Shown here: one piece after another, positions 6,174 through 14,897 of the stretch
Layout of the letters: every line of letters begins with the position of its first letter
Position numbering within the stretch: the stretch's first letter is position 1
Assembly: GCF_039541875.1 (NCBI RefSeq)
Contig: NZ_BAABHB010000001.1
Span: forward strand, 992,001 to 1,056,000
Direction: 5' to 3'
DNA length: 64,000 bases
Source: Nibrella viscosa
GTDB taxonomy: Bacteria > Bacteroidota > Bacteroidia > Cytophagales > Spirosomataceae
Notes under the pieces: generated by a model
Databases searched by the model: none
Seen by the model: only the letters and a program-made list of their open reading frames with translations
Told to the model about the DNA's origin: nothing
Made by a program: the position numbers and the translations under genes

Positions 6174-9065
6174 TTAGAAGCCAATATCGATGATCAGCGG
6201 CTGAAACAGCCACTCACCCGTGTTCAGGTTATAAATACTCCGGACACCTGCCTGCAACGGGGTACGGAGCCGTAGTGGGTTAAAAATAAACGTCAGGTCC
6301 AGCCCGGCAGTGCTGTATTGCCGCGTAATCGTTTGCTGTCTGCCCTGTTGGGTAACCTTGCTTACCCCTTCGGCAGCGTCAAAGAAACCGGCTGCCGTTA
6401 CCCGCTGGATATAAACCCAGCGGCCTACCGCCCAGTGGGGATTGAGCAGCGGTAACCGGTATTCCGCACTGCCAATACGCAACTGGTCGAAGCTGACGTA
6501 CGACTGCCCGCGTGGGAAGAACACTGCCGGACTAAACCGGTAGGTTCCCTGCATCTGCTGCTGATACCCCGCCCGCAGCCGTATAGAATGGTGTTTGAGC
6601 AGGCCGGGCAGAAACACGCTACCCTGTACCGCCCATAGTTCGCCGTTCAGCGTGCCGCCAAACGGAGTGGTGCGCCAGACCGCCGATAGGGTTTGCCCCC
6701 AGCGCGGAGCTACGTCGCGCTTGCTCTGGCGGAGGGTTCGGGAGTAAGCAAGACCGTAATTGACCGTGTTGAGCGACCGGCCGAACCCTACTTCGGTCAG
6801 GTACCGAACCGGCAAATCGTAGCCGTTCACCTGCTGGTAAGCATAATTGGCCGAGAGCGTCAGGTTTTGCAGGTATTTGGAGCGGGTCAGGATCAGCGGC
6901 AGCCGGAGACCGGCGGTCAGCTGATTATACTGCCAGCGATCGGTCCGGAGGCTATCCAGGGGCTCACGGCGGTCAATATAAATCGAGGTGTTCCGGCTAC
7001 CGCTCTGAAAGCCAAGGTCGATAATGGGAAACAGTCCCTGGTAGCTGAGGTTGGCGTAAAAATTGCCCACCTGCTCGGGCTGGTTGTAGGCATACCCGGC
7101 TGCGAGTTGTGTAGTACTGAGCAGATCCTGCGACAGCACACCTACGGTGAGCGCCTGCCCGCTGGAAGCTACAATGGGTCCCCAACTATAGATGTTAATG
7201 GCATTGGTCAGCCGGTTATAGCGGCTGCTCGGGTAGGGCGAGCCGGCCGGCAGCGAATCGCTCAATACGGATACGGCCCGCTGCCCGTTCGGCTGCTGCG
7301 CCACCAGCGGTCCGAAGTAGCGCACCGGCCGGTCACGCACTGTTTCGGCCGCCACCCATTGCGCCGGATCGAGCGGCATTTCGGCAATTCGGTGGCCGTC
7401 GGCGGTAAAGTCGTGAAACGCTACCCGGCGGCCATCGGGCGATACCGCTGCGTGGTAAGCCCCCGCCGGGCGTGAGGTCACCTGAAAGGTTTGCCCGCTG
7501 CGGGTATCTACCGCGTAAATATTGTCGATACCCGACTGTGGGGAGTTATAAAACACATACGGCCCCCAGGGCTGCGGGTTGCTGATGTTTTCAATCTGCA
7601 CCGGCAGCAGCGCCAGTCGGGTGTTTTCCCGGGTGTTGAGGACTTCGATGGTTTTGCCCCCGTTTTTCAGCGTTACAACCACTATTGTTTGGTTGTCCTG
7701 CCAGCGCGGGTGCTGGTAGAACATACTGTCCGGATTGTCGATGACCTGTAGTTCGCGGCCTGTTTCGGCATCCAGCACGACCAGCCGGGTGGTGTATGCC
7801 TCCTCATTGCGCACTGCCACTATTTTCCGGCCGTCGGGCGACAGGGCAGCGGCCGTATAGCGGCCCCGGTGGGTCAGGTGCCGCAGGCGGCCCGTGGCCA
7901 GATCGAGCACCCGAATTTCGGAATACACCCGCTGCCGCCAGCGCGGATCATACTGGTACTCGATCCAGGCTGCTTTGCCGCCGGACGCCGAAAAGAACTC
8001 CGGGTCATTGACCAGGCCCTGGACAACGATTTTCCGTTCACGACCGTTCCGGCTGAGCATTACGATTTGAAAAATATCGCCCAGGCCGCTTTTAATGGCC
8101 AGAAGAGTGCTATCCGTCAGGTATTGCGGATACTGGTAGTTGGTGAATACCCGGCGGGTTGTATGGACCGGGTAATAGGTGGCCGGAGTGATCCGAAGCC
8201 CTTCCTGCTGCTGCCGCCAGGTTTCGTTCAGGTCGGTCAGGGTGCGCCGATACAGTTCTTCCACCCGCAGGCCGGTTATCTTTTTCAGGCTGTTGGAGAA
8301 CGAAAAGGGGTACAGCGGGAACCGATAGTACCGGTTCAGCACCTCGCTCCAGACATTGACTCCGTGGGTTCGTTTGAGGTAGGTAGTCAGAAAATAGCCC
8401 AATACGTAGTGATTAGGCACATTATCGCGGTACGACCCACCCACGGCTTTGGGGTAGGTGAACCGACGACCAGTCAGCAGATTGGTACGGAAACCGAGGT
8501 CGAAATGCGGTATCCGCCCTCGGCCGCTGCGGGTCAGCACGGTTTCGGTGCCAACGGCATCGCCCTCAAAAAACCAGTCAGGGACACCCTGCGTCAGCGC
8601 ACTCAGGGCGGCATTACCCATCACCGAATAAACCGCTTTGGAGAAGCCGGTCAGGGCTTTTTCGTTTTGCACCACATGCCGGAACTCATGCACCGCCAGT
8701 TGATCCAGCCAATCGAGGGTGCCCAGCAGAAAAGGGTCCTGCGGTGGCGTTGTAAAAAACTCCGACCGGCGCGGGGTGAGGGTTACAAAGCCATTGCTGA
8801 TGGTACTCTGATTTTGGAGGATAACACTGATAGGCCGGGGCCACCGGTTGAGCGAGGCACTGACGGGTTCATACACTTGCTCCAGCCGCCAGGCGGTGCG
8901 TTGGGCCGTTTTGTCGAAACCTTCGGGATAAAGTACCCGAAAATGAGGAGTTTTGATTTTGTACCACCGCAAACCGGTGGGGTTCTGGTTGAGAACGGGT
9001 AAGGTCTGGGCAAAAGCCGGGAAGGCGGCCAGGCAGCCCATCCAGAGAAGTTTTCGCATCATCAT
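6174..9065 (-). CDS. Exported gluzincin-type metallopeptidase / TolB-like propeller / outer-membrane barrel fusion
   Basis: 963 aa. A signal peptide (cleavage near FAQ, residue 20) is followed by a metallopeptidase-like domain with HEFRH at 126-130 and a downstream Glu (WFFEGDA, Glu167), matching the HExxH...E zinc-site arrangement. Residues of about 300-600 have TolB/WD40-like blades (AALSPDGRKIVAVR, AAVSPDGRRVAFHD). The last 330 or so residues are strand-rich, with aromatic alternation and a terminal Phe, as in outer-membrane barrels. It probably works at the outer membrane on peptides or envelope proteins. The substrate is unknown. Three tandem ATGs leave the exact start open. Confidence 0.75.
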   Translation of the reverse strand: MMMRKLLWMGCLAAFPAFAQTLPVLNQNPTGLRWYKIKTPHFRVLYPEGFDKTAQRTAWRLEQVYEPVSASLNRWPRPISVILQNQSTISNGFVTLTPRRSEFFTTPPQDPFLLGTLDWLDQLAVHEFRHVVQNEKALTGFSKAVYSVMGNAALSALTQGVPDWFFEGDAVGTETVLTRSGRGRIPHFDLGFRTNLLTGRRFTYPKAVGGSYRDNVPNHYVLGYFLTTYLKRTHGVNVWSEVLNRYYRFPLYPFSFSNSLKKITGLRVEELYRRTLTDLNETWRQQQEGLRITPATYYPVHTTRRVFTNYQYPQYLTDSTLLAIKSGLGDIFQIVMLSRNGRERKIVVQGLVNDPEFFSASGGKAAWIEYQYDPRWRQRVYSEIRVLDLATGRLRHLTHRGRYTAAALSPDGRKIVAVRNEEAYTTRLVVLDAETGRELQVIDNPDSMFYQHPRWQDNQTIVVVTLKNGGKTIEVLNTRENTRLALLPVQIENISNPQPWGPYVFYNSPQSGIDNIYAVDTRSGQTFQVTSRPAGAYHAAVSPDGRRVAFHDFTADGHRIAEMPLDPAQWVAAETVRDRPVRYFGPLVAQQPNGQRAVSVLSDSLPAGSPYPSSRYNRLTNAINIYSWGPIVASSGQALTVGVLSQDLLSTTQLAAGYAYNQPEQVGNFYANLSYQGLFPIIDLGFQSGSRNTSIYIDRREPLDSLRTDRWQYNQLTAGLRLPLILTRSKYLQNLTLSANYAYQQVNGYDLPVRYLTEVGFGRSLNTVNYGLAYSRTLRQSKRDVAPRWGQTLSAVWRTTPFGGTLNGELWAVQGSVFLPGLLKHHSIRLRAGYQQQMQGTYRFSPAVFFPRGQSYVSFDQLRIGSAEYRLPLLNPHWAVGRWVYIQRVTAAGFFDAAEGVSKVTQQGRQQTITRQYSTAGLDLTFIFNPLRLRTPLQAGVRSIYNLNTGEWLFQPLIIDIGF

Positions 9066-9086
9066 AGTCGTCTGACACGAAATAAC

Positions 9087-9125
9087 AAAAATACCCGGCC
9101 GGCAAATACCGGGCCGGGTATTTTT
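9087..9125. terminator. Strong bidirectional-type terminator
   Basis: A 14-bp stem, AAAAATACCCGGCC (9087-9100) with GGCCGGGTATTTTT (9112-9125). It lies 15 nt past the aldehyde dehydrogenase stop (minus strand) and separates that gene from the metallopeptidase gene. Confidence 0.8.
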
Positions 9126-9139
9126 ATTAAAAAATTGCC

Positions 9140-10570
9140 TTAAAAATACTTCATCAGGGTGTTTATCAGCTTCCGGACTCTGGGGGTGTACGGCGGGTAC
9201 ACGAATTTTAGGGTGCCAAAATCACGCCGGACCACCCCGCGCTGGTTTGAAAACTCCTGAAAGCCGAAGTAACCGTTAGACTTACCAATACCGCTGTTGT
9301 TAACCCCGCCGAACGGAATCTCCGGATGACTGTACTGGAGCATCATGTCGTTGATGACCGTATCACCGGCGGAGGTGTGCGCCAGAAAATAATCGATATT
9401 CTGTTGGTTGCGGCTGTGAATGTAGAGCGCCAGGGGTTTTTCGCCGGCGTTGACCTGCTGCACTACTTCTTCCCGGTTTCGGTACGTCAGAATCGGCAGC
9501 ACCGGTCCGAAAATTTCTTCCTGCATCACCTGCATATCGCTGGTTACCCCATCCAGCACCGTGGGTTCAATAAAATTCGTCGACTCGTTCACTTGGCCAC
9601 CAAGGCTTATGCTGGCCCCTTTTTCGACTGCATCATCGATCAGCCGGCGTACCCGCTGGAAATGTCGCTGGTTTACAATCCGGGCGTAGCTGTCGGATGC
9701 TTCAACCCCGCGTCCATCGGCATTATACATGCGCTGAACGGCGGTGCGAAAAGCCTCCAGGAAGGGAGCTTTTACCGACTCATGGACCAGCAGGTAATCG
9801 GGCGCAATGCAGGTCTGGCCGTTATTTATGCACTTACCCCAGGCAATCTGCCCGGCGGCTTCGGCTAGTGGGGCGGTTTCGTCGACAATAGCCGGCGACT
9901 TGCCACCCAGTTCCAGCGTAACCGAGGCCAGGTGTTTGGCAGCTGCCGCCATTACCAGGCGACCCACGGCCGGGCTGCCTGTAAAAAAAATATGGTTAAA
10001 CGGCTGGTCCAGCAGGGCCTGCGCCACGGCGGCATCGCCTTCTACCAGGGCCACTTCTTCCGGGGGGAACAGCGCCTGAACCATGCGGTTGAGCAGGGCG
10101 GCTGTATGGGGCGTCAGCTCCGATGGTTTCAGCATCACCACGTTACCGGCGGCCAGGGCAGCCAGCAGTGGTTTAATCATCAGCGAGAACGGATAATTCC
10201 AGGGCGAAATAATCAGCACATTGCCTTTCGGCTCGTGCCGGATGTAGCCTGTCGTACCAACCATGTTAAGTGGGGTCGGCACCCGCTGGGGCTTCATCCA
10301 GCGCTTCAGATGCCGGATGATAAACTTCAGTTCCGAGTTGACGGCGTAAATCTCGGCCAGGCTCACTTCCGGGGCGGGTTTCCGGAAATCGGCATACAAG
10401 GCCTGCTGAATAGCTTCTTCGTTGGTCAGCATCCAGTGTTGCAGGCGTTTCAGGCGGTCGATGCGCTCGGCGGCTGTGGTTAGCGCCTGTACCGGAGCGT
10501 GCAGGCGCTGCCGGTCAAACATTGTTTGTAGTGTGGTTGTCAGATCAATGGGGGCAGTTGTGGCGCTCAT
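9140..10570 (-). CDS. Aldehyde dehydrogenase, class 3-like
   Basis: 476 aa. NAD(P)-dependent oxidation of aldehydes to acids. Visible signatures are PWNYPFSLM near 123-131, the FTGSPAVGR nucleotide region near 196-204, the general-base Glu220 in TLELGGKSP and the nucleophile Cys254 in NNGQTCIAPDY. The short overall length and lack of a long N-terminal segment fit the ALDH3 (fatty or medium-chain aldehyde) group. No signal peptide. The gene is monocistronic with its own terminator. Substrate preference cannot be read from sequence. Confidence 0.92.
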   Translation of the reverse strand: MSATTAPIDLTTTLQTMFDRQRLHAPVQALTTAAERIDRLKRLQHWMLTNEEAIQQALYADFRKPAPEVSLAEIYAVNSELKFIIRHLKRWMKPQRVPTPLNMVGTTGYIRHEPKGNVLIISPWNYPFSLMIKPLLAALAAGNVVMLKPSELTPHTAALLNRMVQALFPPEEVALVEGDAAVAQALLDQPFNHIFFTGSPAVGRLVMAAAAKHLASVTLELGGKSPAIVDETAPLAEAAGQIAWGKCINNGQTCIAPDYLLVHESVKAPFLEAFRTAVQRMYNADGRGVEASDSYARIVNQRHFQRVRRLIDDAVEKGASISLGGQVNESTNFIEPTVLDGVTSDMQVMQEEIFGPVLPILTYRNREEVVQQVNAGEKPLALYIHSRNQQNIDYFLAHTSAGDTVINDMMLQYSHPEIPFGGVNNSGIGKSNGYFGFQEFSNQRGVVRRDFGTLKFVYPPYTPRVRKLINTLMKYF

Positions 10571-10698
10571 AGGGATAGTGTAAAGTCAATAGATACCAAA
10601 AGGTATACGTAAAACACAAAAAACTTCCCATTAACTCCCATTTATTTTTCACGGATTAATCGTTTACTTTAGCTAAAAATTTTGTCAAAACCGGCCTG

Positions 10699-11757
10699 AT
10701 GAGCATTGTCAGCAACAACATAAAATATCTGCGCCGACTCAACGGATTAACTCAGGAGCAGTTTGCCCGCCGGATCGGCATCAAACGGTCACTTTTGGGT
10801 GCTTACGAAGAGGCCCGCGCCAACCCGAACCTTGATAACCTGATGGCGATTGCCAAAGCGTTTAACACCACGGTTGATCAGTTGCTTAAGCAGGACCTGC
10901 GAAAAATCCGGGAAACCCCCGACCTCAGCATCCCACTCTCACTGGACCGGTCTGCGAGCGACCGCATCGTAGCCGAACGGGCAACAGTAACAGCCCCACC
11001 GCCGATTTTCAGGGAGCCGGCGGTTGAGGCTCCCCAGCCGCTGGCAAAGGTACTGGAAAAATATTACCGGGGTCCCGACCCCATCCGGGCGGTGGCGCAG
11101 CGGGTAGTGCCCCGGCCGGTGTCATTGAAAAACGGCCTGTCTATGCCGAACGGGTATGCGCAGCGCGTACCCGAGTCTCCGCTGACCTTCAATAATGTTT
11201 ACGAAAAAGCACCTGTCTACGACAAAGGCTTGTCGGCCGCCCGCCCGGAAGCCCACAGTGCAGGACGCGAGGACGGTAGTTTGCAGCCTGGTATCCCGTA
11301 TGTACAGCAGTTTCAGTTTGGCGAGTACCAGCAGCGCTACCAGCAGACCGATTACCTGAGCCGCCTGCCGACTCTGCGTATACCATTGCTGCCGGCGGGA
11401 CATTATCGGGCATTTGAGGCCGGAGCCGATTTTTCGTTTCCGGGGGCACTGCTCATCGGGCAGTTTGTTCGTAACTGGTTTGATATTACCGATGGACGCC
11501 TATACGTTCTCATGGTCCGCCACCAGGGACTGATGTGTCGGCGGGTATTCAACCAGGTTAAACGGACAGGAACCCTGCTGCTTGCCGATCAGAAGCCGCC
11601 TACGCCCAGTCAGGAGGTGCCTTTATCGGATGTGCTGGAAGTATGGGAAGTCAGCGCTTTTTTCAGCCGGCAGCTACCGGAACCCGGCCCCAACCTCGAC
11701 CGCGTGCGGCAACTCGCCGACGAACTGCGGTTTGAAATTGACCGGCTGGCGCAGTAA
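10699..11757 (+). CDS. XRE-family regulator with a degenerate S24/LexA-like C-terminal domain
   Basis: 352 aa. Residues of about 6-62 form a Cro/CI helix-turn-helix (NIKYLRRLNGLTQEQFARRI, then SLLGAYEEARANPNLDNLMA). A long Pro/Ala-rich linker of about 150 residues follows. The C-terminal 110 residues resemble an S24 peptidase fold (LPAGHYRAFEAG, then DFSFPGALLIGQFV, then LMCRRVFNQVK). The usual G-D-S-M nucleophile motif is altered and the K-R-V lysine is Arg, so autocleavage looks unlikely. It is probably a DNA-binding regulator or sensor with unknown targets, transcribed divergently from the aldehyde dehydrogenase. Confidence 0.8.
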   Translation: MSIVSNNIKYLRRLNGLTQEQFARRIGIKRSLLGAYEEARANPNLDNLMAIAKAFNTTVDQLLKQDLRKIRETPDLSIPLSLDRSASDRIVAERATVTAPPPIFREPAVEAPQPLAKVLEKYYRGPDPIRAVAQRVVPRPVSLKNGLSMPNGYAQRVPESPLTFNNVYEKAPVYDKGLSAARPEAHSAGREDGSLQPGIPYVQQFQFGEYQQRYQQTDYLSRLPTLRIPLLPAGHYRAFEAGADFSFPGALLIGQFVRNWFDITDGRLYVLMVRHQGLMCRRVFNQVKRTGTLLLADQKPPTPSQEVPLSDVLEVWEVSAFFSRQLPEPGPNLDRVRQLADELRFEIDRLAQ

Positions 11758-11776
11758 GTCTGGCAGGCAAAGAAAA

Positions 11777-11800
11777 AGCCCTTCAGCGAAGGGCTATTTG
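11777..11800. terminator. Terminator after the XRE gene, usable on both strands
   Basis: AGCCCTTC (11777-11784) and GAAGGGCT (11788-11795) pair around AGC. The plus strand continues ATTTG. The minus strand continues TTTTTCTTT, so it can also end transcripts of the convergent antiporter gene. Confidence 0.75.
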
Positions 11801-11983
11801 CTTGAACTAAACCTATGATGAAAAACTACTTTCTTAGTTCTGTATATTCACTGCGTGAAAGCGGAATGGGAGCAAAGAAGTGGCTCTTTTCTATAAAAAG
11901 AGTTGCGTGGCGGTTTCTACTATTCCAGACCGAAAATTTTTGCCACGGATCAGCATCGTCATGGACCAAAACCAGTATATATC

Positions 11984-13246
11984 TTATTCGGAATCGTGCC
12001 GCTGGTATTTGCCGGCCGGTTTATGTTCCTGATGGCGATCGAGCCAACTCATGACCGGTGTAGCCAAAATACCATGCAGGAAAATAGAAACGAGAACGCA
12101 AAAACCCGTAATAGCCCAGAGCGTTTCAGCTTCGGCAAAGCCGGCTTTTTCAATCCCAAAGGCAAGGTAAAAAAAGGAGCCGACACCCCGAATGCCAAAT
12201 CCGGCAATTACCCACCGTTCACGCCGGGTTGTTTCGGTACCCATCAGGGTTAGCCAGCCCGTCAGGGGTCTGATTATCAGCAGCAGCAATAAACCAACGG
12301 CCACGCCTTCCCAGGTTAGCGCCTGTAACAGGCCCAGGGCGATGGAGCCGCCAAACAGGATAAGCACAACTACTGTAAGCAGTCGTTCAACCTGATCGGC
12401 GAAGGAATGCATAATTTGGTGGTATTCGTGGGTTCGTTCTGTGTTCCGGACTGCTACAGCGGCAACAAATACCGCCAGAAAGCCATAGCCTTCCAGCAAC
12501 TCGGTAATCCCGTAGGCGCAGAAGGTGATGGCAATGACAACAAAGCCGTACGATTCGGGTTCAATCCGGACCGTTTTGGGCAGGCCAAAAATCAGGTAAC
12601 CCAGCAACCGCCCGGAGAGATAACCTGCCCCCATCCCAACGCACAGCCGATACAGTATATCTTTAAAGAACCAGTACGTCAGTTGGTCGCCCAGGCTGTT
12701 GAACGGCGGAAAGATTGCCAGGGCCAGGTAAACAAACGGAAACGCCAATCCATCGTTGAGTCCGCCTTCGCCGGTGAGGGCGAATCGAACATTGTCTTCG
12801 GCCCCTTTGCCCGGCCCGGCTACCTGCACATCACCCGCCAGCACCGGGTCGGTGGGGGCCAGCGCGGCTGCCAGCAATACGGCAGCCGCCGGAGACAGAC
12901 CGGTCCAGTACCAGGCGGCAATTGCCAGCAACCCGATTGACGCGATCATCATTACTGTGGCCAGCCGGATAGGAATGCGCCAGCCCCGGAAGCTGTAGGG
13001 CTTATCAATTTTCAGGCCGGTTCCGGTGAGCGCCACAATCACGCAAAGTTCGGTGAGGTGCGTTGTCAGCGATTGATGAACCATTGGGTCAGGGGTTGGC
13101 AGGTTCAGAGGCAGACTGTAGACGAGCATACCAAACAACACAAACAGGATCGGATACGAAAGCGGATAACGCTGTATGGAGTATGGCAGCCAGGCTACCG
13201 CTACAATCGCAATCCCCAGAACGATAAGCAGAATATTGTATGTCAT
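11984..13246 (-). CDS. Cation/proton antiporter (Na+/H+ exchanger family, CPA1-like)
   Basis: About 420 aa with 12-13 hydrophobic segments across most of its length, an inner-membrane exchanger of monovalent cations for protons. The family core is clear: APTDPVLAGDVQVAGPGKG, then ALTGEGGLNDGLAFPFVYLA, with the membrane Asp/Asn pair expected of Na+/H+ exchangers. GFGIRGVGSFFYLAF near the end is also typical. The frame is open from 13291, but the ATG at 13246 (MTYNILLIVLGIA) is preferred, because the longer form adds a polar, Cys-rich lead and starts inside a terminator-like hairpin. Ion preference is unknown. Confidence 0.88.
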   Translation of the reverse strand: MTYNILLIVLGIAIVAVAWLPYSIQRYPLSYPILFVLFGMLVYSLPLNLPTPDPMVHQSLTTHLTELCVIVALTGTGLKIDKPYSFRGWRIPIRLATVMMIASIGLLAIAAWYWTGLSPAAAVLLAAALAPTDPVLAGDVQVAGPGKGAEDNVRFALTGEGGLNDGLAFPFVYLALAIFPPFNSLGDQLTYWFFKDILYRLCVGMGAGYLSGRLLGYLIFGLPKTVRIEPESYGFVVIAITFCAYGITELLEGYGFLAVFVAAVAVRNTERTHEYHQIMHSFADQVERLLTVVVLILFGGSIALGLLQALTWEGVAVGLLLLLIIRPLTGWLTLMGTETTRRERWVIAGFGIRGVGSFFYLAFGIEKAGFAEAETLWAITGFCVLVSIFLHGILATPVMSWLDRHQEHKPAGKYQRHDSE

Positions 13247-13288
13247 AGCTTCTGCTATGAAACAGGATAAGCAGGCTATTGTTCGGAG

Positions 13289-13316
13289 CAAAAAAAACGC
13301 CGGGTATTACCCGGCG
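13289..13316 (-). terminator. Intrinsic terminator in the 5' leader of the antiporter gene
   Basis: On the minus strand the 8-bp CGCCGGGT / ACCCGGCG hairpin (13298-13316) is followed by eight T's (13290-13297). It lies about 45-50 nt upstream of the antiporter ATG. No minus-strand gene ends here, so it either attenuates antiporter transcription or ends a separate small RNA. Confidence 0.65.
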
Positions 13317-13553
13317 ACTTTCCTACATTATCCACACCATTTTAATTTCTCTATGGGACGAAACCACTTTCTTCGTTCTCACAGTACAATTTTCGGGACT
13401 GGAGGTTTAAATCGTATTAAAACGAATTGAAAAGTTGATTAAAAATATGAAGATTTGCGAAATGATAAATGGTTAATGCGTCTAACCATTCAAAATTATT
13501 CTTGTTAGACATCAAAACGACAGACCTTATTGTTCAATCAACCTCATGTTACT
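13317..13553. other. AT-rich non-coding region between the antiporter and a lipoprotein gene
   Basis: No protein gene is seen. On the minus strand it holds a hairpin AATGGTTA/TAACCATT near 13470-13492 and the segment AGAACGAAGAAAGTGGTTT (about 13362-13380) upstream of the terminator. These are possible parts of a regulatory leader. Confidence 0.4.
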
Positions 13554-14063
13554 ATGAAGCTAGAACGGTTTATTACTGTACAACTAATTTGGGCGGTATT
13601 GCTTACGGGGCAGGTAACCGGATTAACCGGTTGCAAGAATGAAAAAGCAGAGCTTATTAATGAGGCAGCGAAAATAGGGGTTCCGGTAGCCGTGTATGAT
13701 GCGTTTGTGCAGCGTAACCAACTTAGTGTGGCCCGGCAGGCAGCTTTCTCCAGAATTGGCAAAAATATATGGGAGGGTCGTTTTTCCCAGAACGGTGCTG
13801 CTGTTTCGGAGTTGTTTACAGAGTCCGGGACGTTTATCACCGAATCGGGCCGGCTCGTGAGCGGAACCGCTTTTCCGGAAGTCAGCCAGGCTTACCTGCG
13901 GACCAATTACCCGGTTTATAACGTAAAACAGGTTTATGTTGGTGATACCCCGCAATCGACCAGCGGCTTTCGGGCACTGGTTGTTGCCTGGGATAACTCG
14001 TCGGTCCGGATGGTGCGGTTCGACAATACCGGCCGGTTTATTCGCGAAGACATTATTGCCTGA
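13554..14063 (+). CDS. Putative lipoprotein of unknown function
   Basis: About 169 aa from the ATG at 13554. The frame is open from a TTG at 13530, but MKLERFITVQLIWAVLLTG is a better signal peptide start. A lipobox (GLTGC) predicts lipid anchoring. The mature region has a repeated strand pattern, KNIWEGRFSQNGAAVSELF and then FRALVVAWDNSSVRMVRFD, that recalls PepSY-like small periplasmic proteins, but the match is weak. It is followed by a strong terminator. Function unknown. Confidence 0.7.
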   Translation: MKLERFITVQLIWAVLLTGQVTGLTGCKNEKAELINEAAKIGVPVAVYDAFVQRNQLSVARQAAFSRIGKNIWEGRFSQNGAAVSELFTESGTFITESGRLVSGTAFPEVSQAYLRTNYPVYNVKQVYVGDTPQSTSGFRALVVAWDNSSVRMVRFDNTGRFIREDIIA

Positions 14064-14088
14064 GCGAGCGCTGCCCGGTGAACGATTC

Positions 14089-14113
14089 AGTCCTGCCCTG
14101 GCAGGACTTTTTT
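14089..14113 (+). terminator. Intrinsic terminator
   Basis: AGTCCTGCC (14089-14097) and GGCAGGACT (14100-14108) pair around CT, followed by a T6 run. It serves the lipoprotein gene. Confidence 0.85.
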
Positions 14114-14125
14114 GTTGATGCTGCA

Positions 14126-14163
14126 TTAAAAAGACACAACCGCCGAAAGCTCAGCGGTTGTGT
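14126..14163 (-). terminator. Intrinsic terminator (minus strand)
   Basis: ACACAACCGC and GCGGTTGTGT (14134-14163) form a 10-bp stem. On the minus strand it is followed by CTTTTT. It is the likely end of the transcript carrying the frameshifted gene at 14349-14803. Confidence 0.65.
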
Positions 14164-14348
14164 ACTACAATCTAAACATTCTCAACTACTTTATCTTTGA
14201 GCACATGATGGGTTATGAGCCTGTCTTTTGTGCCGGAAGAAAACGCAAAAAAGGTTTGCTGATGGTGGATGTCTGCCCGATAGTAAGGGCTGAGGGTTGT
14301 GCAACGGTTCGCCTGGTATCGCCAGGCCGGCCATTGCTAAGGCCTTGC

Positions 14349-14803
14349 TTAGTTACCAGTTGCCGGGACCGGGCTTCTGCCTGGTGCAGTGTACTGAATT
14401 AACCGTTTGAGCATCAGCAATATAATCAGCACGAAGGTATGCGAAGTGAACAGAAAAGTAGGTAATAGGGTATTACAACCCAGCCACGCCGTTCGCCAGA
14501 CATAGTGGTGACTTGTGTCAGGGAAAGAGGAAAAGAATGCCTGCCCCAGACTGAATGTGGTGCAAACGTCAGGAGCCAGTCAATATCGTCGTTAAGGTTA
14601 TCCTGTTCTTCCTCGGCCAGCCAGATAAATGTTATCCGGTCTGTTGCTGTTTTCTCCTGAGGCACTCCTGAAGAAAATACAGAAATCGGCGTGTCTGAAT
14701 ATACAAGGGCCAACCCAATATCACTTTCTGCCGGGGTACACACCCGGCCTGCTGCCAAAAACAGCAGGCAAATGATGACGAAAAGGTTCCTGATTGCCGG
14801 CAT
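14349..14803 (-). pseudogene. Secreted/membrane protein gene with an apparent frameshift
   Basis: The first frame (stop at 14426) encodes a signal peptide (MPAIRNLFVIICLLFLAAG) and an acidic segment ending EEEQDNLNDDIDWLL. Its remaining tail (SLTQVTTMSGERRGWVV) does not look like a natural domain. A one-base shift just after this point, near 14565-14580, opens a frame that runs to a stop at 14349-14351. That frame gives SLGQAFFSSFPDTSHHYVW and a C-terminal membrane helix (FTSHTFVLIILLMLKRLI). The combined product would be about 150 aa with two hydrophobic ends. This could be a real mutation or a sequence error. Function unknown. Confidence 0.5.
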
Positions 14804-14897
14804 ATGCTTATCAGATCATAGTGCAAAATAAACAAGGATATCTGCCCGATCCATAAGTAACTAATTAAATGTTCATTAAAAGCCCTTATGGAAATAG

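Noticed and set aside
7869..9002. 377-codon plus-strand frame
   Set aside because: Antisense to the metallopeptidase gene, which has a signal peptide and motifs. The long frame comes from GC-rich codon bias.
11815..12054. 79-codon plus-strand frame starting MMKNYFL
   Set aside because: Begins after the XRE terminator and runs antisense into the antiporter gene; no ribosome site or downstream terminator in its favour.
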